From: Chryseobacterium gotjawalense
GTDB taxonomy: Bacteria > Bacteroidota > Bacteroidia > Flavobacteriales > Weeksellaceae
Assembly: GCF_030012525.1 (NCBI RefSeq)
Contig: NZ_CP124855.1
Location: 1,364,001 to 1,428,000, forward strand
DNA: 64,000 bases
Reading direction: 5' to 3'
Shown: positions 9,501 through 17,267 of the stretch, in pieces
Layout: every line of letters starts with the position of its first letter
How positions within the stretch are numbered: position 1 is the stretch's first letter
Notes under the pieces: generated by a model
Database searches by the model: none
Told to the model about the DNA's origin: nothing
The model's input: the letters and a program-made list of their open reading frames with translations, nothing else
Made by a program: the position numbers and the translations under genes

Positions 9501-9705
9501 GGGACTGCTGCCATTGGTTTTTGCATCAGGTGTCGGTGCTGCTGGTAATCAATCCATTGGCGTTGGTGCCGTCGGAGGAATGCTTGTAGGAACTTTATTC
9601 GGAGTTTTTGTGATACCGGGGCTTTTTATTCTCTTTCAATCATTGGAGGAATTTCTTACAGGAAAGAATAAAAACAACAATACACCAAAGCCGGAAGTGA
9701 AATAG
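6562..9705 (+). CDS. RND multidrug efflux permease (AcrB/HAE1 family)
   Basis: At 1047 residues this is a full-length proton-driven trimeric exporter. It starts with FIERPLLSVVISVMIVILG (TM1), has two large periplasmic loops and twelve membrane helices. The proton-relay residues are present: the Asp-Asp pair in TM4 (GIVVDDPIVVVEA, where many relatives read GIVVDDAI) and the lysine of TM10 (GLLSKNAILVVEYA). The sequence is of the hydrophobe/amphiphile type, not the metal CusA type. It is co-transcribed with the adaptor. Substrates cannot be predicted. A strong hairpin at 9822-9850 ends the unit. Confidence 0.93.
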   Translation: MFKIFIERPLLSVVISVMIVILGVLAYLSLPVTQYPQIAPPTVNVTATYPGANAEVVLNNVVIPLEEAINGVEGMSYMTSTATNDGTAAITIYFNLGSDPDINAVNVQNSVQSATKLLPAQVIQTGVTVSKKQSSNLLFFALKSDNPDYDLKFLSNYATINIVPTIQRINGVGGVNVFGSQDYAMRIWLKPDVMAVYGLSPDDVVNALAEQNIDAAPGKFGENSNQVFQYNIQFTGRLQSVAEFENIILHASKDGSLLRLKDIARIELGTLTYASTQSTDGKPATVISVSQTAGSNAQNIVTQTIATLDAASASFPTGIHYISLFNVNDFLSASISKVVETLLIAYFLVFLVVLLFLQDFRSTLIPAVSIIVSIVGTFACLTLFGFTINLLTLFALVLAIGIVVDDPIVVVEAIHAKLDEGYTSSKQAAIDTMSNLSSVIIAITLVMASVFIPVSFISGSSGVFFNQFGLTLASAIVISAISSLTLSPALCALFLKPHHEDPNQKKTFLQKFKTGFNTGFDSIKGKYQKSILFLSRKKWMVPVAILVAISLLIYFMKITPSGFVPDEDQGVLFADIALAPGSSLDRTTVIANRVNDITSGIPDIQNNAVVTGNSIINGSGSNYALLIMRLKPWGERKGVGINDIIGLLFQKTSQFKDAKILFFAPPTVTGFSVSGGFSLQLQDKTGGSLEKFNSVSEKFLDALNKRPEIQYAATGFALNYPKYLMEINVAKAKEAGFTMNSIISTMQGYYGGDYASNFYEFGKQYRVIVQADAPYRSVLQGLNNIYIKNSAGTMAPINEFITMTKTFGPQSISRFNLYTSMAVTGQPNTGYTSGNALNAIQEVAAKTLPQGYGFEYSGISREESKSGGQTLYIYILCLVFVYFLLVALYESLLIPFSILFTLPVGLMGTYFFAHLFKIDNNIYMQLAVIMLIGLLSKNAILVVEYALERRHSGMTIIDAAVAGATARLRPILMTSLAFIVGLLPLVFASGVGAAGNQSIGVGAVGGMLVGTLFGVFVIPGLFILFQSLEEFLTGKNKNNNTPKPEVK

Positions 9706-9821
9706 TTCAATATTTTAGAAATAAACAATAAAATATTTAAAACAAAGCCCAATACGAAGAAAATACCGCGAACTTCTATTCTACTTTGTTGGGTCCGAGG
9801 CAATTTATTTTAAAAGGCCAA

Positions 9822-9850
9822 AATCTCCCAGTCGAATTGATTGGGAGATT
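9822..9850. terminator. Terminator after the RND operon
   Basis: A perfect 9-base stem (AATCTCCCA with TGGGAGATT) closes an 11-base loop and is followed on the plus strand by AAAAAAATGG. It lies between the convergent RND operon and the minus-strand lipoprotein gene and probably serves both. Confidence 0.6.
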
Positions 9851-9931
9851 AAAAAAATGGGATTTATTTAAGAAATTTTTAAAATAGGACATCAGCCTAC
9901 TTTAAAATTTATAGAAAAACATTTTAATCCT

Positions 9932-10576
9932 CTAATTTAAATAAGAAAATTCCTGAAAATTCTTCTTAAAGTGATCATTAACTTTTTTGTTGAATTCTAC
10001 AGTTCTTTTCTCCCAGACATTATAATCTGCCTTCAATTTTTCCCCTTCCATAACCAAATCTTTGTGATCTTTTTGGGCATCTTGTTTCACGGTCCGTTCC
10101 GTATTTTTAAGGTTAGCAAAAGTGACATCGAATCTTTTGGAGGTTGTGTTTATTTCCGCAGCGTCGGGATCTTCCCAAATCAATAAATCATCACTGCTTA
10201 AGTAGCTGTGATTCGCAATAATCTCGGCATTGGCTATAAGATTCCTTATTAGGTTGATCTGTACAGCCTTCCCGTTTTCGAGATCATTAGAAACCTTATT
10301 TAAGTGAGAATTAAGAGAATCTAGTTTTTGTTTTTCGCTCTTATTAATGTTTTCCGCTTCTTTGTTGAGTTCAGCAATTCCCTCTTTAATTCTTTTTGAA
10401 GCTTTAGGTAATTGCCCATTTTCAATAAATTTTAAAGCTTCAGCAAATTTAATATCAGATCCATTGGGTGTAGTTTGGACTTTATTATTCGTTACCTGAT
10501 CACCCATCTTCCTCTTTTTGCAATTGGCTAAGGTTAAAAAAATCACGGCAAGTACAATATAATGTACTGTTTTCAT
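9932..10576 (-). CDS. Lipoprotein of unknown function, 214 aa
   Basis: The chosen ATG at 10576 opens a lipoprotein signal peptide ending at Cys19 (VIFLTLANCKK); a TTG three codons earlier is the only longer option. The mature part is lysine- and glutamate-rich and strongly helical, with heptad-like stretches about residues 45-110 and 150-205, so it is probably a periplasmic coiled-coil or four-helix protein. No family is recognised. It lies 24 bases downstream of the PepSY-like secreted protein on the same strand, and the two may be co-transcribed. Confidence 0.75.
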   Translation of the reverse strand: MKTVHYIVLAVIFLTLANCKKRKMGDQVTNNKVQTTPNGSDIKFAEALKFIENGQLPKASKRIKEGIAELNKEAENINKSEKQKLDSLNSHLNKVSNDLENGKAVQINLIRNLIANAEIIANHSYLSSDDLLIWEDPDAAEINTTSKRFDVTFANLKNTERTVKQDAQKDHKDLVMEGEKLKADYNVWEKRTVEFNKKVNDHFKKNFQEFSYLN

Positions 10577-10600
10577 TTTTGTCAATATTTAGAAACGATT

Positions 10601-11122
10601 TTACTTTAAAATTTTACCATTGGCATCGGTATGAACGCGTTTGGTCTTTCCATCTTTATAAAGAAGAAATCTATAATGTTCCACGGTTCTTCCGTTGGCA
10701 TAATTAATCATATGATAGTTATCTTTACCGATAGTCCAGCCAGGATATGCTGATGCAATAGATCGGGATACGGCTGATGGCGGAGGAACATCTTTTATAT
10801 TTTCTACGGTGCTCATCAATTTACCATCTCCATCCAAATTGGCGACAAGTTTTTTATTTTTTGAAGAAATTGTGATCTGATAACTATTTATATCTGAAAG
10901 GTCTACATCGTTATTTACATATACATTTCCCGCTACATAATCAATAGGAACTGCGTTATAACCTTCCACAACGTAATTCGGAAAATTTGTTTCAATTGAT
11001 TTAAGGACCACTTCCGGTACGTCTCCCCTTTTCAAGACAGCACTGTAAAGAACTGAAGTATCCTGTGCATAGGATTGAAAACCCAATCCTATCATTGCTA
11101 AAATTAAAATTGACTTTTTCAT
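10601..11122 (-). CDS. Secreted PepSY-like (BLIP-fold) protein, 173 aa
   Basis: A signal peptide (MKKSILILAMIGLGFQSYAQ) is followed by two repeats of the short alpha/beta PepSY-like unit seen in Bacteroidota periplasmic proteins. The first is about residues 35-105 (VVLKSIETNFPNY, then YQITISSKNKK) and the second about residues 110-173 (AVSRSIASAYPGW, then HYRFLLYKDGKTK). Such proteins resemble the fold of beta-lactamase inhibitory protein but have no proven function. It is periplasmic, or secreted if exported further. It forms a likely pair with the downstream lipoprotein. Confidence 0.7.
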   Translation of the reverse strand: MKKSILILAMIGLGFQSYAQDTSVLYSAVLKRGDVPEVVLKSIETNFPNYVVEGYNAVPIDYVAGNVYVNNDVDLSDINSYQITISSKNKKLVANLDGDGKLMSTVENIKDVPPPSAVSRSIASAYPGWTIGKDNYHMINYANGRTVEHYRFLLYKDGKTKRVHTDANGKILK

Positions 11123-11384
11123 TTTTTTAAAATTTAATTATGATGATTTGTTAAAACTTATTGATATCAGAAAAACTGGATGCTGCTTTATTATTACAAA
11201 ATCTAACTTTTTCAAAGCCTGCTGTTAGGTTTTAAAATGAAGTCTGATAATTTGCTTGTTTAAACCAGATAAAAGAGATTTTTTATAATTACAGCAGACC
11301 CGCCACCTGAGATAAAATGTAGTAAAAAACAATTACTGGTACCTTTTTAAAATTGCAGGAATCTCCAGTGAACGGTTATCTTTT

Positions 11385-12500
11385 TTATCTTCTTCTACCT
11401 GAACCCTGAGGCATCCTGTTTTCGGAAGAACGTGCGGGACTTCTCATTTCTGGCATCCGCTCTACATTTTGTCGTTGTACAGCCCTGTCGACCGAAGGCA
11501 TTCTCTGCTCTTCTGTATTGCGAATTTGGGGACTGTTTTCTATCGGTTGTGATCTTCTAACCTCCGCATTTTGATTTTGACGATTATTCTCTATCACTTG
11601 TGGGTTTCTATTATTGTTTTGTTGATTGGAGTTTCTTGATGGAAAAGCGCCTCTTTCTTCTCCAGTTCTAATTGGAGGGTTTTCAATATTCATCCTTTTA
11701 AAAACTGAGGGTTGCGGATGAATGACTTCAGGACGATAAAGCTGTAAATTATTACCCTCTCTTTTGGCCGGCATTATTTTAGCCGCTGATTTAATTGATA
11801 CAGGAGGGATTTGCCGGTTGGTATATTGTTCAACATTTTTCAGTTCCGGTCCACGGGAATAATAATGATTATGGATGGACGTTCTGTCGAAATTATTAAG
11901 CGTCTGGATTCTATTTGTAAAAGCATTATCTCTGCCTCGGTCTTCTGCGAATCTCGATATATCTCTATCATGAATATGCTCCCTTGGAACGATATTCCAG
12001 TAAAAGGCATTCGGTCTCCAGTTGTTATAGGCAAAACCTACACTTACAAGCGGTCCCAAAGGTGCCCAGGCATAATAATTATCGACTTCTCCCCAAGTCA
12101 CCCAAGCTGGAGACCATTCGTAACCAGGAATCCATAACCATCCATATTGAGGATCATACAACCAACGGCCATAATGAAAAGGTGCCCAGCCCCAATCATA
12201 ATTAGAGGCCCACGCCCAACCATCGTTCGTATATTCCCAATTTCCGTTGGTTAAATAAGGTCTAAAATCGCCATTTACATTGGGGCTCCAAACATGATCA
12301 TACCCCGGATATTCGATCCAGTTCCCATAAGGAGAAAGTTCATCATAAAAAGTTTGGTAGGTAATCGTTGCAGAAATCCGGGACTGTGCAAAAACTTTGG
12401 TTATCCCAAAATTGGCATACATCGCAATAAATAGCGCGAATATAAAAACAGTTTCAAATAACTTTTTCAATGTATTCGTACTTGTGTTCGTTGTTTCCAT
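11385..12500 (-). CDS. DUF6600 (YXWGXW-type) exported protein, 371 aa
   Basis: An N-terminal hydrophobic segment (about residues 14-37) ending in VFAQ suggests export. Residues 45-160 are extremely rich in Trp, Tyr and Gly, with repeated units such as PYGNWIEYPGY, NGNWEYTNDGWAW, WGWAPFHYGRW and YGWLWIPGYEW, the signature of DUF6600 proteins. The remainder is a disordered Asn/Gln/Arg-rich tail ending in GSGRRR. The family is common in Bacteroidota and its function is unknown; a cell-surface or envelope-stress role is a guess. It stands alone, with about 260 bases before the next gene on its strand. Confidence 0.75.
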   Translation of the reverse strand: METTNTSTNTLKKLFETVFIFALFIAMYANFGITKVFAQSRISATITYQTFYDELSPYGNWIEYPGYDHVWSPNVNGDFRPYLTNGNWEYTNDGWAWASNYDWGWAPFHYGRWLYDPQYGWLWIPGYEWSPAWVTWGEVDNYYAWAPLGPLVSVGFAYNNWRPNAFYWNIVPREHIHDRDISRFAEDRGRDNAFTNRIQTLNNFDRTSIHNHYYSRGPELKNVEQYTNRQIPPVSIKSAAKIMPAKREGNNLQLYRPEVIHPQPSVFKRMNIENPPIRTGEERGAFPSRNSNQQNNNRNPQVIENNRQNQNAEVRRSQPIENSPQIRNTEEQRMPSVDRAVQRQNVERMPEMRSPARSSENRMPQGSGRRR

Positions 12501-12731
12501 TGTTAATATTATTTATGTTTTAACCACTATCAGAATAAATCCATTAATAAACTTTTATGCTTGTAATTGATGATCAGGTATGTGATTACAACTTTTAGAA
12601 TTATTGTATTTCATCTCTTTTATTTTAGGACGTAATCACCAATTGCCATTCAAAGGTGAATAATTCTATACTTAAATCCATTACACAATTGTTAAAATAA
12701 TTTACGCCATTCACACCCTGAGATCCGCAGA

Positions 12732-12869
12732 CTAAAACCTGTATTTTACCATTTTTAAATGGGAGTCATTTTTAAAAAGGTCTTTCAGCTGAACTTTTTT
12801 CATCTGAGTTTGGTGTACAATTAATGCTTCCCAAGCCGAAGTTTCGGCAGGATTTATTTTCGGAAACAT
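12732..12869 (-). pseudogene. Truncated pgi: N-terminal remnant of glucose-6-phosphate isomerase
   Basis: A 45-codon frame from ATG at 12869 to TAG at 12732-12734 opens MFPKINPAETSAWEAL and continues with MKKVQLKDLFKNDS. That is the characteristic start of Bacteroidota glucose-6-phosphate isomerase (KINPTxTxAW ... MKDLFxxDP). The normal protein has about 550 residues, and nothing further is recognisable downstream. It follows pgl by 51 bases on the same strand, where an isomerase would be the logical next gene of the gnd-zwf-pgl unit. I read it as a deletion remnant. Expression as a short peptide cannot be excluded. Confidence 0.65.
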
Positions 12870-12920
12870 TTTCGAATCTTTTAAAAATATAATAGGAAGT
12901 TGTACAGAAAATTTTTTCAG

Positions 12921-13643
12921 CTATAATCGGGACGCCGCTTTTTTATCTAAAAACCACTGCACTTTCTTTTGTTCATTTTTAATTAAACGCGCTGGATATT
13001 GACTTTCCGAACCGGATTGATCGTTCAGAACATGAAATACTGCCTCAGATTTCTCTTCTCCGAAAACCAAAAACGCAATTTTTCTAGCCTGATTTATCAG
13101 GGGTGCAGTCATCGTAATCCTGTACATATCCACTTCTTTCACAAAAACGGATTTAATGGCAGCTTCAGTTTCCTCCAATACAGATGTATTTGGGAAAAGA
13201 GAAGCGGTATGTGAATTGTCGCCAAGCCCCAGCAGAACAAAGTCGAATTCAACTGTTTTGTTTTGAAAATGTGCTGCGATGGATTCTTCATATTTTCGGG
13301 CAGCTTCTACCGGAGAACCGGTTGTGTTGACATTGAATATATGAGATTTTTTGATCTTCAGAGGATCAAATAAAACTTCTTTTACCATGAGCGAATTTCT
13401 CTGTGGATCGGTTTCGGGCACAAACCTTTCATCACCAAAGAAAAAAAAGGTTTTGTTCCAGGCAATCTTATTGTGGTATGTTTTTGATGCCAAAAGTTCA
13501 TACAATTTACGCGGCGAACTTCCACCCGAAAGTACAAAATTAAACTGTCCGCGCTTTTTAATCGCCAGTTCTGAAGCATGGCAAATGGTTGTCGCCAAAG
13601 CGTTCATCACTTCATCAATAGTATTATAAATATTTAAGTCCAT
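12921..13643 (-). CDS. pgl: 6-Phosphogluconolactonase
   Basis: This enzyme hydrolyses 6-phosphogluconolactone to 6-phosphogluconate, the second step of the oxidative pentose phosphate pathway. It is a DevB/Pgl-type protein of 240 residues with the three family blocks: LSGGSSPRKLYELL (about 39-52), FFFGDERFVPETDPQRNS (about 88-105) and LGLGDNSHTASLFP, where most relatives read GxDGHTASLFP. It lies 11 bases after zwf in the same operon, which makes the assignment secure. Glucosamine-6-phosphate deaminases share the fold, but the separate nagB at 42153 covers that role. Confidence 0.92.
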   Translation of the reverse strand: MDLNIYNTIDEVMNALATTICHASELAIKKRGQFNFVLSGGSSPRKLYELLASKTYHNKIAWNKTFFFFGDERFVPETDPQRNSLMVKEVLFDPLKIKKSHIFNVNTTGSPVEAARKYEESIAAHFQNKTVEFDFVLLGLGDNSHTASLFPNTSVLEETEAAIKSVFVKEVDMYRITMTAPLINQARKIAFLVFGEEKSEAVFHVLNDQSGSESQYPARLIKNEQKKVQWFLDKKAASRL

Positions 13644-13654
13644 TTTAAGCCTTC

Positions 13655-15169
13655 TTATTTATTATCTGGTAGGTTGAACCAGTGATAACCGTCTCTTGCA
13701 ATCAGGGCTTCGGCATTTTCAGGCCCCCATGAGTCTGCCGAATAGTTCGGGAAATTCTGTTCCTTATTTTTTTCCCAGTAATTGAGGATCGGCATAATCA
13801 ATTCCCAGGCAGCTTCTACCTGATCGGCGCGCATAAACAGCGTTTGATCACCGGTAATAGCATCAAGCAAAAGCGTTTCGTATGCTTCCGGCGAATCTGT
13901 TTTTTTACTTGCGGAATAATCAAAAACGACATCTACTGTATTTAAATTCATTTCGAGTCCGGGAACTTTACTCTGCAGTTGAAAACGGATTGCCATATCA
14001 GGTTGAATACTGATTACCAAACGATTTTGTTTGGGAGCACCGGATTCTTCCGACAGAAAAATATTGTGTGGGATTTCCCGAAACTGCAGGGTAATTGTAG
14101 AAGCTGATTTGAAAAGCCGCTTGCCTGTTCTCAAATAAAAGGGAACGCCTTGCCAGCGCCAGTTATCAACATAAAGTTTAAGAGCTGCATAGGTTTCTGT
14201 ATTCGAATCGGGATCTACATTTTTCTCTTCTCGATAGCCTAAAACTTCTTTCCCTTCTATCCATCCGGAACTGTACTGGCCTCGTGCGGACATGGTTTCC
14301 ACTTTTCCAGTTTCAATTTTTCGCATTGCTTTTAAAACATCAACTTTTCTATCCCGAACCTCATCAGCATTAAAGTTTATCGGTGGTTCCATTGAAATAA
14401 TACAGAGCAGCTGCAACAAATGATTTTGAATCATATCCCGCAAAATGCCGGCATGTTCGAAATAATTACCTCGACCTTCAATCCCAATCTGTTCCGTAAC
14501 CGAAATCTGAACATGTTCCACATGATTTCGGTTCCAAAGTGGCTCCATAATAGAATTCGCAAAACGGAAAGCCATGATATTCTGCACCACTTCTTTACCC
14601 AAATAATGGTCGATTCTGTAAATCTGCGTTTCATCAAAAATACCAAGCAGTTTTTTATTGAGTTCTCTGGCAGATTCCAGATCGATTCCGAACGGTTTTT
14701 CTACAATAATTCGCGTAGTGCCAGGATCATTTTCGAGGTTAGCTTTTGATATATTTTCAGCGATTGTACAGAAAAAACGCGGCGCCACGGCGCAGTAATA
14801 AATAATAGAAGGCGTTTTCTGCCACTCCTTTTTATATTTATCTATAAGTTTTCCAAAGGGTTTAAATGCTGCAGAATCAGTGATATCAGCATCCTGAAAA
14901 GTAATATTTGCAGAAAATCTTTTCCAGTCTTCATCATTTGTTTTACCATTTCGGGAAAACTCGTCGACTGCTGACCGTAAATCATCAATATACTTTTGAA
15001 CATTCATTTTAGTTGACGAAGTACCAATAATTGCAAAATTTTCAGGCAACCATTTATTGAGAAAAAGGTTGTAAAGCGCGGGCATTATTTTCCGCTTGGT
15101 CAAATCTCCAGTCCCGCCGAAAATGATAAAAATAGTGGAATCTGATTTATTTTTTGAGGTCTTTAGCAT
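13655..15169 (-). CDS. zwf: Glucose-6-phosphate 1-dehydrogenase
   Basis: This enzyme oxidises glucose 6-phosphate to the lactone with NAD(P)+. The 504-residue protein has the nucleotide-binding GGTGDLTKRK (about 18-27), VEKPFG (about 156-161) and the catalytic signature RIDHYLGKE (about 185-193). The open frame extends 58 codons further back into gnd, but ATG at 15169 gives the standard length and lies 40 bases after the gnd stop. It is part of the tkt-rpiB-tal-HAD-gnd-zwf-pgl run. Cofactor preference cannot be called from the sequence by eye. Confidence 0.95.
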   Translation of the reverse strand: MLKTSKNKSDSTIFIIFGGTGDLTKRKIMPALYNLFLNKWLPENFAIIGTSSTKMNVQKYIDDLRSAVDEFSRNGKTNDEDWKRFSANITFQDADITDSAAFKPFGKLIDKYKKEWQKTPSIIYYCAVAPRFFCTIAENISKANLENDPGTTRIIVEKPFGIDLESARELNKKLLGIFDETQIYRIDHYLGKEVVQNIMAFRFANSIMEPLWNRNHVEHVQISVTEQIGIEGRGNYFEHAGILRDMIQNHLLQLLCIISMEPPINFNADEVRDRKVDVLKAMRKIETGKVETMSARGQYSSGWIEGKEVLGYREEKNVDPDSNTETYAALKLYVDNWRWQGVPFYLRTGKRLFKSASTITLQFREIPHNIFLSEESGAPKQNRLVISIQPDMAIRFQLQSKVPGLEMNLNTVDVVFDYSASKKTDSPEAYETLLLDAITGDQTLFMRADQVEAAWELIMPILNYWEKNKEQNFPNYSADSWGPENAEALIARDGYHWFNLPDNK

Positions 15170-15209
15170 TTCTTTAATTTTTAAATCTTTGGATTTTTGA
15201 ACAGATTTT

Positions 15210-16637
15210 TTAATGGCTGGAATCTTCCCAATCGGTATGAAAAACGCCTTCTTTTCCTTTGAGTTCATAAGTGTGTGAACCAAAAAAGTCCCGTTGCGCC
15301 TGAATGAGATTTGCAGGCATTTCTTCATTCCGTACATTATCAAAATAACTCATTGCTACCGCAAAAGATGGTATTGCAATCCCCTGGAGCACGGCATCTG
15401 AAATAACAGACCGGACAGAGGGAACACTTTTAAGGAGACTTTTATGAATAGAATCGTCCAGAAACAGATGTTTCAATTTCGGATCTTTTTTATAGGCTGC
15501 ATAAATATCTTCCAGAAATTCTGAACGGATAATACATCCGCCTCGCCAGATCTTTGCAATCAAATCTAAATTCAGATCATATTTGAATTCTTCATTGGCC
15601 CGATCAAGCAGATGCATTCCCTGCGCATAAGCTGAGACCATCGAGAAATAAAAAGCTTCCTCGAGTTTGGCTATATATTCTGTTGTATCAAACTCCGGTT
15701 TCTTATCATCAGGATATAGTTTTGACGCTTTAATCCGGAGGTCTTTGTATTTTGAAAGATCACGCATGGAAACGGCAATATCAATCATCGGAATCGGAAC
15801 GGTTAAATCCATTGCCGCCTGAGAGGTCCATTTGCCGGTTCCTTTTGCTTTTGCTTCGTCTTTAATATCATTAAAGAAAAGATGGTGCGCCCCTTTCTTT
15901 TTGTAGGCAAAGATATCACCGGTAATTTCTATTAAATACGACTTTAAACGGCCTTCATTCCATTTTTCAAAAACCGAATGAATTTCTCTGTCTTCCATTT
16001 GAAGTCCTTTTTTCATGACTTCATAGGTTTCAGAAATCAACTGCATCAACGCATATTCGATTCCGTTATGCACCATTTTTACGAAGTGTCCGGCAGAGCG
16101 TTCACCCATAAAAGCTACCGTAGGTTCGCCATTGACATGGGCCGCAATTTTTTCTAAAATAGGTTTCAGGGTTTCATACGCTTTTTTATCGCCACCCGGC
16201 ATCATACTCGGTCCTTTTCTGGCACCTTCTTCACCTCCGGAAACACCCATTCCCACGAAATGAAAACCTTTTTTCTCCAAATCTACAAACCGTCGCTCGG
16301 TATCGGTGAAATGAGAATTTCCGCCATCAATAATGATATCTCCTTGATCCATAACCTGAAGCAATTCTTCAATAACAGAATCCACTATTTTACCGGCCGG
16401 AACCAGAAGCATGACCACTTTCGGACTTTTTAAATTTTGCACAAAATCCTTTAAATCTGGAAAAGCATGAATATTTTCCCGATTCAAAATATTCACCGTA
16501 TCGACTTTTTTAGCATCGTTATCGTAGCCGGAACAATGGTAACCGTGATCCGCAATATTTTGCAAAAGGTTGGAACCCATGGTGCCCAGTCCGATCATTC
16601 CAAAAGAACTTTGATTTTTATTTTGATGTGTCATCAT
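15210..16637 (-). CDS. gnd: 6-Phosphogluconate dehydrogenase (decarboxylating)
   Basis: This enzyme converts 6-phosphogluconate to ribulose 5-phosphate and CO2 with NAD(P)+. It is the long 475-residue form. It has GLGTMG near residue 16 for the cofactor, the substrate motif VGMGVSGGEEGARKGPSMMP and the catalytic lysine region KMVHNGIEYALMQ. The frame is open 20 codons upstream into the HAD gene; ATG at 16637 starts right after the HAD stop, and the next codon is also ATG. The tight spacing shows an operon with the HAD phosphatase and transaldolase. Confidence 0.95.
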   Translation of the reverse strand: MMTHQNKNQSSFGMIGLGTMGSNLLQNIADHGYHCSGYDNDAKKVDTVNILNRENIHAFPDLKDFVQNLKSPKVVMLLVPAGKIVDSVIEELLQVMDQGDIIIDGGNSHFTDTERRFVDLEKKGFHFVGMGVSGGEEGARKGPSMMPGGDKKAYETLKPILEKIAAHVNGEPTVAFMGERSAGHFVKMVHNGIEYALMQLISETYEVMKKGLQMEDREIHSVFEKWNEGRLKSYLIEITGDIFAYKKKGAHHLFFNDIKDEAKAKGTGKWTSQAAMDLTVPIPMIDIAVSMRDLSKYKDLRIKASKLYPDDKKPEFDTTEYIAKLEEAFYFSMVSAYAQGMHLLDRANEEFKYDLNLDLIAKIWRGGCIIRSEFLEDIYAAYKKDPKLKHLFLDDSIHKSLLKSVPSVRSVISDAVLQGIAIPSFAVAMSYFDNVRNEEMPANLIQAQRDFFGSHTYELKGKEGVFHTDWEDSSH

Positions 16638-16638
16638 A

Positions 16639-17262
16639 TTATTTTCGTATAAAATGTTCGAGAATATTTTTAGTGGTTTCAAAGTTTTGATGTACAATAC
16701 TGTTCATTCCCAGCTTTCCAGCCGCATTAACTAACATGGGGCGGTCGTCAAAATAAATGCATTCCTCTGGTTTTACCTGCGTAATTTCTAAAGCGGTCTT
16801 AAAAATCCGCGGATCAGGTTTACGATAGCCAACATAACAGGAGGAGAAGAATCCATCAAATAATTCATGTAAATTAAAAGTCCGGATTCGATACTCATTA
16901 AGCTCTTTATTTTCATTACTGATGGCAAATACGGGTAAATCGGTCTGTTTTTTCCAGCTCTTAAACCAGGATAACATCTGTGGCAATTCTACCGATTGGG
17001 CATACATAAATTTTTTGAATTCCTCTTTTGTAAAATCCCGCGGATTTTCAAATAGTACAGTGTCGAGATATTCATCCAACGAAATACTGCCAATTTCAAA
17101 AACATTGTAGATGAAATTGTGCAGGATATTCATTTCGGTATAATCAAAACCAAAAACGTTTGCCGCTTTCTCACGCGATTCATGATCCCATCCGTTCGTT
17201 AAAATCACGCCGCCGATATCCAAAAAAACAGCTTTTATTTTTGATGTTTCAAAATCGGTCAT
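16639..17262 (-). CDS. HAD-superfamily (subfamily IA) sugar-phosphatase-like protein
   Basis: This 207-residue HAD protein has the nucleophile motif DIGGV (Asp16), in which the second acidic residue is replaced by Gly as in several IA members. A small helical cap (about 30-100) follows, then motif II FAISN, the motif III lysine in GYRKPDPRIF and the motif IV acidic pair YFDDR. YihX and other sugar-phosphate phosphatases share this plan. It sits 5 bases after tal and directly before gnd, so a role in clearing a pentose phosphate side product or overflow sugar phosphate is likely. The substrate is not predictable. Confidence 0.75.
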   Translation of the reverse strand: MTDFETSKIKAVFLDIGGVILTNGWDHESREKAANVFGFDYTEMNILHNFIYNVFEIGSISLDEYLDTVLFENPRDFTKEEFKKFMYAQSVELPQMLSWFKSWKKQTDLPVFAISNENKELNEYRIRTFNLHELFDGFFSSCYVGYRKPDPRIFKTALEITQVKPEECIYFDDRPMLVNAAGKLGMNSIVHQNFETTKNILEHFIRK

Positions 17263-17267
17263 TACTT

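Noticed and set aside
15170-15343. 58-codon upstream extension of zwf
   Set aside because: It overlaps the end of gnd and has no similarity to glucose-6-phosphate dehydrogenase; ATG 15169 gives the normal start.
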